35,489 nucleotides of DNA, taken from NCBI GenBank assembly GCA_000421325.1, contig ATWQ01000019.1, positions 1 to 35,489 of the forward strand. Reading direction: 5' to 3'. Both the position numbers and the translations under genes were made by a program. The first letter of the stretch is position 1. Each line of letters starts with the position of its first letter. Source of the stretch: an alpha proteobacterium SCGC AAA536-K22 (GTDB lineage: Bacteria > Pseudomonadota > Alphaproteobacteria > Puniceispirillales > Marisalimonadaceae). This document shows positions 26,215 to 32,464 of the stretch, piece after piece. Below the pieces are notes generated by a model, which was not told the DNA's origin, did no database searches, and worked only from the letters and a program-made list of their open reading frames with translations.

Positions 26215-26790
26215 ATGAAATATTTATTAATCTTATTACTATCATCATTAATTATATCATCTGCTCAATCTAGAGAAATGGCTAAACATTGTGACGAAAT
26301 GTCTAAGGAAATAGAAAGTAAATGGTTTATAGATAATGAATATGATTACATCCCTCATGTAATAAACCGTACTAAAAGAAAAGATATAGCATTTGATAAT
26401 ATTGATTTTAAAGTACCTCAATATTCAGGGATAAATATCAAAACTAAAAACAATTCATATCCCATTTGTTTTGAAGCTAAAACTCATCCAACAGCAATTC
26501 TAATTGAAGAAAAAGAACTATATAATCCTTTTGATAGAAAAATGGAGAAACATCTTTATTTTTCAATTCATGCTATGGATAATTGCGGATTACCTTGTAC
26601 ACAAGCTCATGTTTATTCAATAAGTTTTTATAAAAAAGAAAAATACTTTTGGGGTTTGACTATCAGAGAAAATGAATATCCATCAATGTGGTTTGTAGAC
26701 CATTTGACATTTAAAGAAGCATACGGATTACATCGTTATGGATTTGAGTTAGATATTTACTGGCGTGGAAAATGGTATACAATTGACTGA
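26215..26790 (+). CDS. Exported protein of unknown function
   Basis: This 191-residue protein has a signal peptide (KYLLILLLSSLIISSAQS, cleavage near residue 19). The mature part is rich in aromatic and charged residues, with cysteines in KHCDEM, PICFEA and NCGLPCTQAHVY. There are blocks such as WGLTIRENEYPSMWFVDHLTF and YWRGKWYTID at the C-terminus. A good GAGGA ribosome binding site lies 5 nt before the ATG. It is divergent from the exported protein at 25695-26111, so both may be fired from the shared 103-nt intergenic region. I cannot assign a family. Confidence 0.62.
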   Translation: MKYLLILLLSSLIISSAQSREMAKHCDEMSKEIESKWFIDNEYDYIPHVINRTKRKDIAFDNIDFKVPQYSGINIKTKNNSYPICFEAKTHPTAILIEEKELYNPFDRKMEKHLYFSIHAMDNCGLPCTQAHVYSISFYKKEKYFWGLTIRENEYPSMWFVDHLTFKEAYGLHRYGFELDIYWRGKWYTID

Positions 26791-26798
26791 TATTTTTA

Positions 26799-26990
26799 TT
26801 AAATTAGATGAATTCCACCTAAAGCTAAATATATTAAATAACCTACTATCCACATTGGGATTGCTAAAAAAAGAGTAAATAAAACCAAATCTAAATGACC
26901 AGCACTCTCATCATCATGTTTTATATAAAATATTCCATAACTGATAATTAAGCTCAAAACTATCCCAACCAATATAATATTATCTACCAA
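26799..26990 (-). CDS. Small two-helix membrane protein
   Basis: The 63-residue protein consists of two hydrophobic helices (about residues 3-23 and 36-58) joined by a short charged turn (KHDDESAGHLD). The only available start is TTG at 26990, supported by GAGGAA 6-7 nt upstream. Small double-helix proteins in mobile elements are sometimes holins or toxins, but nothing here shows that. It converges with the exported protein upstream, 8 nt between stops. Confidence 0.45.
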   Translation of the reverse strand: MVDNIILVGIVLSLIISYGIFYIKHDDESAGHLDLVLFTLFLAIPMWIVGYLIYLALGGIHLI

Positions 26991-27062
26991 AGTAATTCCT
27001 CACCTACGTTAGTTAATAAATACTAAATAATGTAACCTAATCAACAGTTAGTCCAATTAAAA

Positions 27063-27275
27063 TTAGTTTAAATCATACTTTCTCTGATATTCAGCTTGTA
27101 TCTCAGGTGTGATAGTAATGTTTCTGCACTTAGATGCAGGTCCATAAGTGCTACCCCTTAGTCCTCTCATTTTGTTACTCTTATGACCTCCCCAACGATT
27201 GTTGGAGAAGCCACGAAGGTAATAAGGCATATCTGATAGTTTCTGATTATAGTCTCTATGCTGTTTTTTTTTCAT
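27063..27275 (-). CDS. Small basic protein coupled to the Fis-type regulator
   Basis: I do not recognise this 70-residue basic protein (many K, R, N and G; GGHKSNKMRGLRGSTYG in the middle). Its ATG overlaps the stop of the upstream Fis-type gene in an ATGA arrangement (27272-27275), so the two are cotranslated. The glycine- and arginine-rich centre suggests nucleic-acid binding, without a named domain. Its role is probably tied to the regulator. Confidence 0.5.
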   Translation of the reverse strand: MKKKQHRDYNQKLSDMPYYLRGFSNNRWGGHKSNKMRGLRGSTYGPASKCRNITITPEIQAEYQRKYDLN

Positions 27276-27469
27276 TTAGATGTCCTCCTATATGTCTTAG
27301 GCATACCTAAATTACGCATTTTCCTATGTAATCCTGAATAATGCATACCTAAAGTCTCTGCAGACTTGCGTAAGCTGTATTCATTGTTTTGAAGAACATC
27401 GTTGATAAACATTATCTCAAATTGTTCTTTAGCATCTTTAAGATTGTTATGTGTGTATAGTCTACCCAT
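27272..27469 (-). CDS. Fis-type helix-turn-helix DNA-binding protein
   Basis: In this 65-residue protein the C-terminal half, NDVLQNNEYSLRKSAETLGMHYSGLHRKMRNLGM, matches the HTH_8/Fis-type pattern (helix, SLxxAAExLGxxxxxLxRKxxxLGI). Such domains bind DNA as dimers in Fis and at the end of NtrC-type regulators. AGGAG lies 7 nt before the ATG. A perfect inverted repeat sits 19 nt upstream of the start (27488-27503), and the probable structured RNA lies beyond it on the other strand. The likely role is regulator of the element, possibly autoregulated; this is inferred. Confidence 0.75.
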   Translation of the reverse strand: MGRLYTHNNLKDAKEQFEIMFINDVLQNNEYSLRKSAETLGMHYSGLHRKMRNLGMPKTYRRTSK

Positions 27470-27487
27470 TGTTTAACTCCTGTAATG

Positions 27488-27503
27488 TATATGGGGGCAT
27501 ATA
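27488..27503. promoter_or_regulatory. Inverted repeat upstream of the Fis-type gene, candidate operator
   Basis: TATATG, four Gs, CATATA: a perfect 6-bp inverted repeat with a GGGG spacer, 19 nt upstream of the Fis-type gene start and about 50 nt before the putative RNA. GC content in the spacer is conspicuous in AT-rich DNA. It resembles a dimer binding site, but no binding is shown. Confidence 0.45.
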
Positions 27504-27544
27504 AATGTATTTAACAATTTAGATTAATACTATCTAAGTAATTC

Positions 27545-27890
27545 AAATACATGGCACTTGTAGTTCCCACTAGGTATCAACGAAGAAGGTTTTGAAAACC
27601 CAATCCGTTGATAAATTATGAGAATACTTTGGTAAGGGATTTTCGCCCAACATGACCGTTGCTTTTATCGGGTGACAATTTTAAAGTGCTGCCCAACACT
27701 CTTGGGAGATGTAGTATCTGCCTTCTTTTAACCCCTTTATCATTAGCAGTTAGTATTATTCTGCATATTTGAAGTCGTTGCTTTACAATATGAAAATATT
27801 GAAACTCAGCTCAAGTCATCATTAAAAAGTGGTCTGAACATTCATGGGTTCTCGCGAGGAAGTGGCAAGAATGTGAGAGGTTTTTTATAT
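27545..27890 (+). ncRNA. Probable structured RNA of about 350 nt, unassigned family
   Basis: The 556-nt gap between genes (27470-28025) has no long reading frame. From about 27545 to 27880 it is near 40% G+C by hand count, clearly above its surroundings, and holds several helices. These are TATCAACG/CGTTGATA (27575-27582 with 27606-27613) enclosing GGTTTTGAAAACC, GGG/CCC (27636-27648), CCCAA/TTGGG (27692-27706), CAATAT/ATATTG capped by a GAAA tetraloop (27786-27801), and ACATTC/GAATGT (27838-27874). A T6 run follows at 27881. Strand is favoured as + by the T-run and the tetraloop. It matches no family I can name; tmRNA, RNase P and 6S features were looked for and not found. Confidence 0.6.
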
Positions 27891-27917
27891 ATATATAGTT
27901 ATACCTATTTTGTATAA

Positions 27918-27955
27918 AAAGTCAAGCGTTTATGCGACTTTCCAGTGATTTTTTT
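27918..27955 (+). terminator. Weak hairpin with T-run before the nuclease gene
   Basis: AAAGTC (27918-27923) pairs with GACTTT (27936-27941), with an inner GC/GC pair after a two-base bulge. A run of seven Ts begins 7 nt later (27949-27955). The gap before the Ts makes it a poor intrinsic terminator. It could end the structured RNA or simply be AT-rich chance. Confidence 0.3.
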
Positions 27956-28025
27956 CAATTAATTGCATTATTCAACAGAGGAATATAATATTTATCCTTA
28001 AAATGACTTTGAGTTAGGTAATTTA

Positions 28026-28982
28026 ATGCAACTTTTTAATAACAAAGACAATAAACTTACACCAATTGACAAAGTTTCATTTAAACTTGAGCGAAATATT
28101 CAAGATTTAGTAGAAGCAAATATTGAAGTAATTTTTGACTATCAATTTGTATCGTCTGAACTTTCCATTGGAGAGTTTAGGTTAGACACTCTAGCATTTG
28201 ATAAACAAAACAATTCTTTTGTAATAATTGAGTATAAAAAAGGACATAGTTATTCCGTTGTTGACCAAGGTTACTCCTACTTATCAATCATGATAAATAA
28301 TAAAGCAGAGTTCATACTTGAATATAATGAAAAAAACAAAGAAGGTTTAAAACGTACAGATGTAGATTGGTCATCATCTAAAGTTATTTTTATAGCACCA
28401 TCTTTTAATGCATATCAAAAAAACAGTATTAATTTCAGGGATGTTCCCTTTGAACTTTGGGAGATTAAACAATTTGAAAAAGGTTTAATTTCATTTGAAC
28501 AGTATATTGCTTCTTCTTCTGAAAGTATTCAAAAAATATCTAAAGGAGATAAGAGTTCTGTTATTTCTAAAGTATCTTCTGAAATCAAGTCTATGAGTGA
28601 AGATGACCACATAAATAATCTTAACGATTCTATAAAACCACTTTGGAAAGGACTAAGAGAAAAACTTGAAGGTTACCCTGACACAAGTTTCTCTGTCTCA
28701 AAAAGTTATATTTCTTGGAAAAAAAACAACATAACTGTTTGCTATATACATTTTAGAAACAATGAGTTCCGTCTTGATATTCGCAGAGGAAATTTAAATG
28801 TTGATAAAATAAAATCCAAAGGTTTTTTTACATTAGATGACCCTAAAAAAATATCTGTTGAAGGAAATTGGACATGGAAAAGTGGAGAGACAGGTCATTC
28901 ATACAAAATTCCATTCAAGAAAGAAAATGACCTTGATTATCTAATGTTTCTTTTAGAGCAGAAGTATAACTCAATTGATTAA
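28026..28982 (+). CDS. PD-(D/E)XK nuclease-like protein with DUF5655-type C-terminus
   Basis: In this 318-residue protein the N-terminal domain shows the pattern of a PD-(D/E)XK nuclease core: E50 in IGEFRLDTLAF, Asp at residue 54, then the E-x-K motif in FVIIEYKKGHSY near residue 70. A short helix with Q (VVDQGYSYL) follows. This layout is like NucS/DUF91 and related DNA-end nucleases. The middle (about 165-195) is serine- and lysine-rich. The C-terminal domain (LWKGLREKLEGYPDTSFSVSKSYISWKKNN, ending in FKKENDLDYLMFLLEQKY) fits the DUF5655 type often attached to such nucleases. The next gene overlaps its stop by 8 nt. A defence or DNA-repair role is inferred. Confidence 0.7.
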   Translation: MQLFNNKDNKLTPIDKVSFKLERNIQDLVEANIEVIFDYQFVSSELSIGEFRLDTLAFDKQNNSFVIIEYKKGHSYSVVDQGYSYLSIMINNKAEFILEYNEKNKEGLKRTDVDWSSSKVIFIAPSFNAYQKNSINFRDVPFELWEIKQFEKGLISFEQYIASSSESIQKISKGDKSSVISKVSSEIKSMSEDDHINNLNDSIKPLWKGLREKLEGYPDTSFSVSKSYISWKKNNITVCYIHFRNNEFRLDIRRGNLNVDKIKSKGFFTLDDPKKISVEGNWTWKSGETGHSYKIPFKKENDLDYLMFLLEQKYNSID

Positions 28983-29370
28983 CGTATATAAGAAATTCTT
29001 TTTGATGTTGGTTATAACTATAGCAATATTTATAGTTTTTTTTAGCTACCCATCTCATGCCAGAATTGGTGATAATTACTCTTGTACTTCAAAAGATGTA
29101 CTCGCTTCCTTTGGTGAAGAAATTACAAAAAGAAAAGACAAATTAAATTTAAATTTTAAATGGGAAAAAGATTCAATCAATATTGAAGGAATTTCTAAAA
29201 AAATCCCAATAGTTAAACAAACTACAAATTCATTTGATGCATTTGATGGAATACAATTAATTACGCTAAAGTATAACGATAGATACAATAACTTTCTAAT
29301 CCAGACAGAAACTACTTTTGATAAAGTAGGATTTGTATTTATTACTTATAGATGCAAAAAAAATTCCTAA
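28975..29370 (+). CDS. Small exported protein overlapping the nuclease gene
   Basis: This 131-residue protein probably starts at TTG (28975), 8 nt inside the preceding stop. That start gives a standard signal peptide with two lysines and a long hydrophobic core (FFLMLVITIAIFIVFF, cleavage near residue 29 after SHA). An alternative ATG at 29005 would lack the positive start. The mature part has cysteines in NYSCTS and TYRCKK, one near each end, which could pair. The aspartate- and lysine-rich middle shows no catalytic motif. Function unknown; coupled to the nuclease gene. Repeat copy 1 begins within its last codons. Confidence 0.55.
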   Translation: MINVYKKFFLMLVITIAIFIVFFSYPSHARIGDNYSCTSKDVLASFGEEITKRKDKLNLNFKWEKDSINIEGISKKIPIVKQTTNSFDAFDGIQLITLKYNDRYNNFLIQTETTFDKVGFVFITYRCKKNS

Positions 29371-29436
29371 TCTGTGTAAGAGCTTGAGTATACTATAACG
29401 TATAGGGGGTGTGGGTCATGTATACCCCATTAGAAT
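29364..29436 (+). repeat. 70-nt intergenic element, copy 1
   Basis: Starts TTCCTAATCTGTGTAAG and contains GCTTGAGTATA, the palindromic CTATA-ACG-TATAG, the block GGGTGTGGGTCATG, and a closing GGGG/CCCC stem. It lies between the convergent ends of the exported protein (+) and a zinc-ribbon gene (-). It aligns with 32005-32075 along its whole length. Confidence 0.85.
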
Positions 29437-29461
29437 ATTAAATGAATGATACTACAATGGA

Positions 29462-29728
29462 TTATGATGAGAAATCAGGTGCAGTATATTTTCTGCTTCC
29501 ACCTTTTCCTTTACAAAATGGGCAAGTATTCCTTCTAGATTTATCTGAAATAGAAGCAAAATGGAAATGATTATTTTTGCAAACCCACCAAAACTTTTTA
29601 CCAGATTTTGGTGTTACATCATATGGGGTTATATTACCATTTTGTGGTTGATACCATTGAATAGCTAAATCAGGATTAATAACAGCAAGATTGTCTTTGA
29701 AGTTTATCAAGGTTGTGCAATCTGTCAT
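29462..29728 (-). CDS. Zinc-ribbon protein, DUF4379-type single repeat
   Basis: The 88-residue protein contains NPDLAIQWYQPQNGNITPYDVTPKSGKKFWWVC followed by a histidine-containing stretch and CPFCKGKG, the pattern of one DUF4379 treble-clef/zinc-ribbon repeat (NPxLAxEW, NGxxTPxDVTxGSxKKxWWxC, CPxC). These repeats accompany Vsr- or homing-type endonucleases and restriction-like proteins, but no nuclease part is present here. A short frame with a better ribosome binding site overlaps the 5' end in another phase (29676-29783), so the gene may be a 5'-frameshifted or truncated remnant. Confidence 0.65.
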   Translation of the reverse strand: MTDCTTLINFKDNLAVINPDLAIQWYQPQNGNITPYDVTPKSGKKFWWVCKNNHFHFASISDKSRRNTCPFCKGKGGSRKYTAPDFSS

Positions 29729-29783
29729 AACTTAAAACTTCTGCTACTCTTTTGCAGTATTTTAAATGCTCACTATTTTTCAT
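29676..29783 (-). CDS. Short frame overlapping the zinc-ribbon gene, possible lost 5' end
   Basis: A 35-codon frame starts at ATG 29783 with GGAGA 8 nt upstream, a better signal than the one before the zinc-ribbon ATG at 29728. It reads MKNSEHLKYCKRVAEVLS and then runs out of phase with the zinc ribbon, ending at 29676. Either this is a leader cistron coupled to the zinc ribbon, or one frameshift has detached the natural N-terminus. I cannot decide without homologues. The remaining region to 29960 shows no other gene. Confidence 0.35.
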   Translation of the reverse strand: MKNSEHLKYCKRVAEVLSYDRLHNLDKLQRQSCCY

Positions 29784-29960
29784 TTGGAAATCTCCGCTTT
29801 AGTACTTTAGGCAAATGCCAAGGTGTACAAGTTGGTTTATTAAATACCTATATAAATCATAGTTATTTTCTAAGTTTACACAACAATAAAGGATTAAATA
29901 ATTTGCCTAATTTGCTGCTTGGACTGTTTCATCGTGGGCTGGAAAAGATTATCCTTGTCG

Positions 29961-30713
29961 TTAAGGTAAATTACTTTTATCAAAAGGATTGCTTTCACCT
30001 CTATAAGCCGCACATAAATCAAACTGATTTGCTAATAAAATTTTATTTTCATTTGCTAATCTTATTGCTTGTTGACTAAAACCATTTGGGCAGACTACAG
30101 CAACAATTCCTCCAACTACAGTCTTAACACCAATTGCTTCTCTTATAACGGCAGGACCAATTTTAGCAGTACCTTTACATTGAATGCTAACTTCTTCAAA
30201 TTTATGAAGGGTTAGACCAGATGAATGAGGAGCTTCTCCGGTATATCTAAAACCTTTTAAGTCTATACCTTTGTCATTTCTTTTGCCTGTGTGTTCAACT
30301 TCATATCCCATTTTTTCTAACAAATCCTGAACTGCAAGTTCTAGTTTTTTTCCTTTTCTTATTCCCCAATAATTAATAGATAAAGGAACATGAAAATCCA
30401 GCCACATAAACATAGCTGTATGAAATTCCTCATTTGAATTGTAATTATCTTTCTGGGGTTTTGGTATATCTCTTACTTTGACAAATAGATTTATCCAGAC
30501 AGGATTTGTACGTCCTTCTTCTCTAAGAAATTTTTTGGGAATATCGTAATCAAAGTACTTTTTACCATCATGTGGGTCAATTCTATAGCTAGTTGGAGCG
30601 ATGAAGTTACGGTTTTCGTCATATTCTTTACTTAATACATTTTTATAATAATTAAGCATTTTGTCATATTCCCACTTATCTTCGTTCAAGGGATATTTCT
30701 CATTAATATTCAT
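29961..30713 (-). CDS. Mrr-like PD-(D/E)XK restriction endonuclease, paralogue A
   Basis: In this 250-residue protein the C-terminal half is an Mrr-like catalytic domain: LELAVQDLLEKMGYEVEHTG, the metal-binding Asp in KGIDLKG, then VSIQCKGTAKIGPAVIREAIG carrying the Q-x-K motif. The distinctive tail DLCAAYRGESNPF follows. The N-terminal 110 residues (DKWEYDKMLNYYKN, FIAPTSYRIDPHDGKKYFDYDIP, later LDFHVPLSINYWGIRKGKK) are not a domain I recognise, but the same region recurs in the paralogue at 31211. Mrr enzymes usually cut modified DNA. Its ATG overlaps the stop of the upstream exported protein gene (ATGA, 30710-30713). Confidence 0.75.
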   Translation of the reverse strand: MNINEKYPLNEDKWEYDKMLNYYKNVLSKEYDENRNFIAPTSYRIDPHDGKKYFDYDIPKKFLREEGRTNPVWINLFVKVRDIPKPQKDNYNSNEEFHTAMFMWLDFHVPLSINYWGIRKGKKLELAVQDLLEKMGYEVEHTGKRNDKGIDLKGFRYTGEAPHSSGLTLHKFEEVSIQCKGTAKIGPAVIREAIGVKTVVGGIVAVVCPNGFSQQAIRLANENKILLANQFDLCAAYRGESNPFDKSNLP

Positions 30714-31063
30714 TTCTTGAAATCATAACAATTACCGGTAATTCTTCCTGACACTTCATTTTTTAGAGTAAGACCGGTACATTCAAAGTAGTTTTCTTTT
30801 TTATTAATAATACAAATCTCAGCTGAATCATCATTACCTCTTGCCAGAGTTAAAAAACCATCTTGATTAAAAACCACTTTATAACCAACGCCGGGAAATT
30901 CATCTCCACGGTAATGAGGTATTGCGTAGTAAAAACCTTTTTCTTTTTCAAAGGTTACTACTTCTGGTCCTTCATCTATCTTTTCAAATAAACAATTAAG
31001 TGTTTCTGCTTTTGAATTTGATACATAAAACATTAGTAACAAAATTGAGATTACATATTTCAT
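30710..31063 (-). CDS. Small exported protein coupled to Mrr-like gene A
   Basis: The 117-residue protein has a signal peptide (KYVISILLLMFYVSNSKA, cleavage near residue 19). The mature part is a small beta-rich domain with cysteines in LNCLFE, EICIIN, FECTGL and GNCYDF, four in total, so two disulfides may form. A very strong AGGAGG ribosome binding site precedes the ATG by only a few nt. The stop overlaps the start of the Mrr-like nuclease in ATGA form. A periplasmic protein cotranslated with a cytoplasmic nuclease is unusual. No family recognised. Confidence 0.62.
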   Translation of the reverse strand: MKYVISILLLMFYVSNSKAETLNCLFEKIDEGPEVVTFEKEKGFYYAIPHYRGDEFPGVGYKVVFNQDGFLTLARGNDDSAEICIINKKENYFECTGLTLKNEVSGRITGNCYDFKK

Positions 31064-31210
31064 AACTCCTCCTAATTAATAACCTTGAAGGAATAATTAG
31101 ACAAATTTATGGCGCATTATAAAACTTTACGCGTGATGGTAGATTTGATTAAAATCATTTTATGTATCAAATTTATAAATTAAAATTTCTTATTGTTGGA
31201 TTACTCAATC

Positions 31211-32002
31211 ATGAATACTGAAAAGTGGAAATATAATGAGACGCGTAATCAGTATGAAGATACTGAAAATCAAGAATTTGATAATGATTTAAACTTTATT
31301 AGTCCAATTTATTTTAGAATAGACCCTGATACTGGAAAGAAATTTTTTAAATATAATACCCCTCCAATGTATAATGTTAATCTTTATCAAAATGATGTTA
31401 CTCCAGAGCATAATGCATTTAGAAAAAATATTTATAACAATTCAGCCAAACCAATTGAAAATAATTTTGATAGCAATGAAGTTTATCAAACATCAATGTA
31501 TTATTGGTTAAATGTCAATGTTCCATTGTCACGTTATTATTGGGTGATTAAAAAAGATTATTATTTAGAGGATGCAGTTTTTTATTTGCTCAAAAAGATG
31601 GGTTACTCAGCCCAACTTACAGAAACCAGCTATGATAATGGTATAGATTTGTGGGTGCAAGACGATGACAATAATCCATTATGTATTCAGTGCAAAGGAA
31701 CTGCAAGGATTGGCCCAGCTATAATTAGAGAAGCTATTGGTGTTAGAACCATGCAAAGTAAACCTTATAGACCAAAATTAGACGTAGTTGTGGTTTGTCC
31801 TAATGGATTTAGTACTCAAGCTGAGCATACAGCCAAAAAAAATAAAGTTTTGCTAGTTGACGCCACTGATTTGTGCGCGGCTTATAGAGGTGAAAGCAAT
31901 CCTTTTTGTTTTAATAATAAAAGAAGAATTGTTCCAAAACCATTTGAATTGTTTATAGACGAGTTTGGAAATTTAAAAAAAAGAACTAATGTATACATTT
32001 AA
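31211..32002 (+). CDS. Mrr-like PD-(D/E)XK restriction endonuclease, paralogue B
   Basis: This 263-residue divergent paralogue of the protein at 29961-30713 has the same order of blocks. The N-terminus (EKWKYNETRNQYED, FISPIYFRIDPDTGKKFFKYNTPP), the bridging VNVPLSRYYWVIKKD, the catalytic Asp in NGIDLWV, and LCIQCKGTARIGPAIIREAIGVRTM are followed by VVVCPNGFSTQAEHTAKKNKVLLVDATDLCAAYRGESNPF. An insertion (about residues 55-80) and a longer C-terminal tail distinguish it. The longest frame begins with TTG at 31193; the ATG at 31211 aligns with the paralogue's start. The pair is arranged divergently. Repeat copy 2 begins 3 nt after the stop. Confidence 0.75.
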   Translation: MNTEKWKYNETRNQYEDTENQEFDNDLNFISPIYFRIDPDTGKKFFKYNTPPMYNVNLYQNDVTPEHNAFRKNIYNNSAKPIENNFDSNEVYQTSMYYWLNVNVPLSRYYWVIKKDYYLEDAVFYLLKKMGYSAQLTETSYDNGIDLWVQDDDNNPLCIQCKGTARIGPAIIREAIGVRTMQSKPYRPKLDVVVVCPNGFSTQAEHTAKKNKVLLVDATDLCAAYRGESNPFCFNNKRRIVPKPFELFIDEFGNLKKRTNVYI

Positions 32003-32004
32003 TT

Positions 32005-32075
32005 TTCCTAATCTGTGTAAGGGCTTGAGTATATTATAACGTATAGGGGGTGTGGGTCATGCATACCCTAAGAAT
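32005..32075 (+). repeat. 70-nt intergenic element, copy 2
   Basis: Nearly identical to copy 1 over the first 60 nt (TTCCTAATCTGTGTAAG, GCTTGAGTATA, TAACGTATAGG, GGGTGTGGGTCATG). The closing stem differs: TAGGG pairs with CCCTA here, where copy 1 has GGGG with CCCC. It lies between Mrr-like gene B and the zinc-ribbon gene, both on the + strand. Confidence 0.85.
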
Positions 32076-32112
32076 TTAATATGAAAACATTTGAGCGAAT
32101 TATATTGAGAAT

Positions 32113-32454
32113 ATGGGCGACATAATTAATATAAACTGTAAGAACTGTAATGATAATGAAGATTATTTCATAGGCATGGGAATGTCAGGTCAATTAACTA
32201 ATCTTTACCATTGTCCTAAATGTAATTATTTAGACCTTGAATTAGACCAAGATACTGAAAACTTTCTCAATCATAAAATAGGTTCTGATTTTAGTACGGA
32301 ATTTGATATAAAAAATATCTATTGTTCTGAATGTAAATCATCAAATATAGTTAGTGTTATGAACGTTATTGAAGAGAAAGATATTCCAAAATATAACTGT
32401 CATAAGTGTGGTGAGAAGCAATTAGAAGTGTTTCCGGCAGGTGATTGGGATTGA
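32113..32454 (+). CDS. Double zinc-ribbon protein
   Basis: This 113-residue protein has two CxxC...CxxC zinc ribbons: CKNC with CPKC (about residues 9-37) and CSEC with CHKC (about residues 71-98). Between them is an acidic helix-rich spacer (LELDQDTENFLNHKIG). Such proteins bind nucleic acid or act as adaptors; nothing more specific can be said. It ends 10 nt before the preferred start of the next gene, or overlaps it by 14 nt if that gene uses its GTG, so the two are coupled. It follows repeat copy 2. Confidence 0.6.
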   Translation: MGDIININCKNCNDNEDYFIGMGMSGQLTNLYHCPKCNYLDLELDQDTENFLNHKIGSDFSTEFDIKNIYCSECKSSNIVSVMNVIEEKDIPKYNCHKCGEKQLEVFPAGDWD

Positions 32455-32464
32455 CTATATCCAA

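Noticed and set aside
27545-27890. The structured region as tmRNA, RNase P RNA or 6S RNA
   Set aside because: On neither strand did I find a tag reading frame ending in the usual alanines and stop, RNase P conserved blocks, or the long open-bubble hairpin of 6S.
29442-29570. A 42-codon + strand frame
   Set aside because: It lies antisense inside the zinc-ribbon gene, has no good ribosome binding site, and looks like a shadow.
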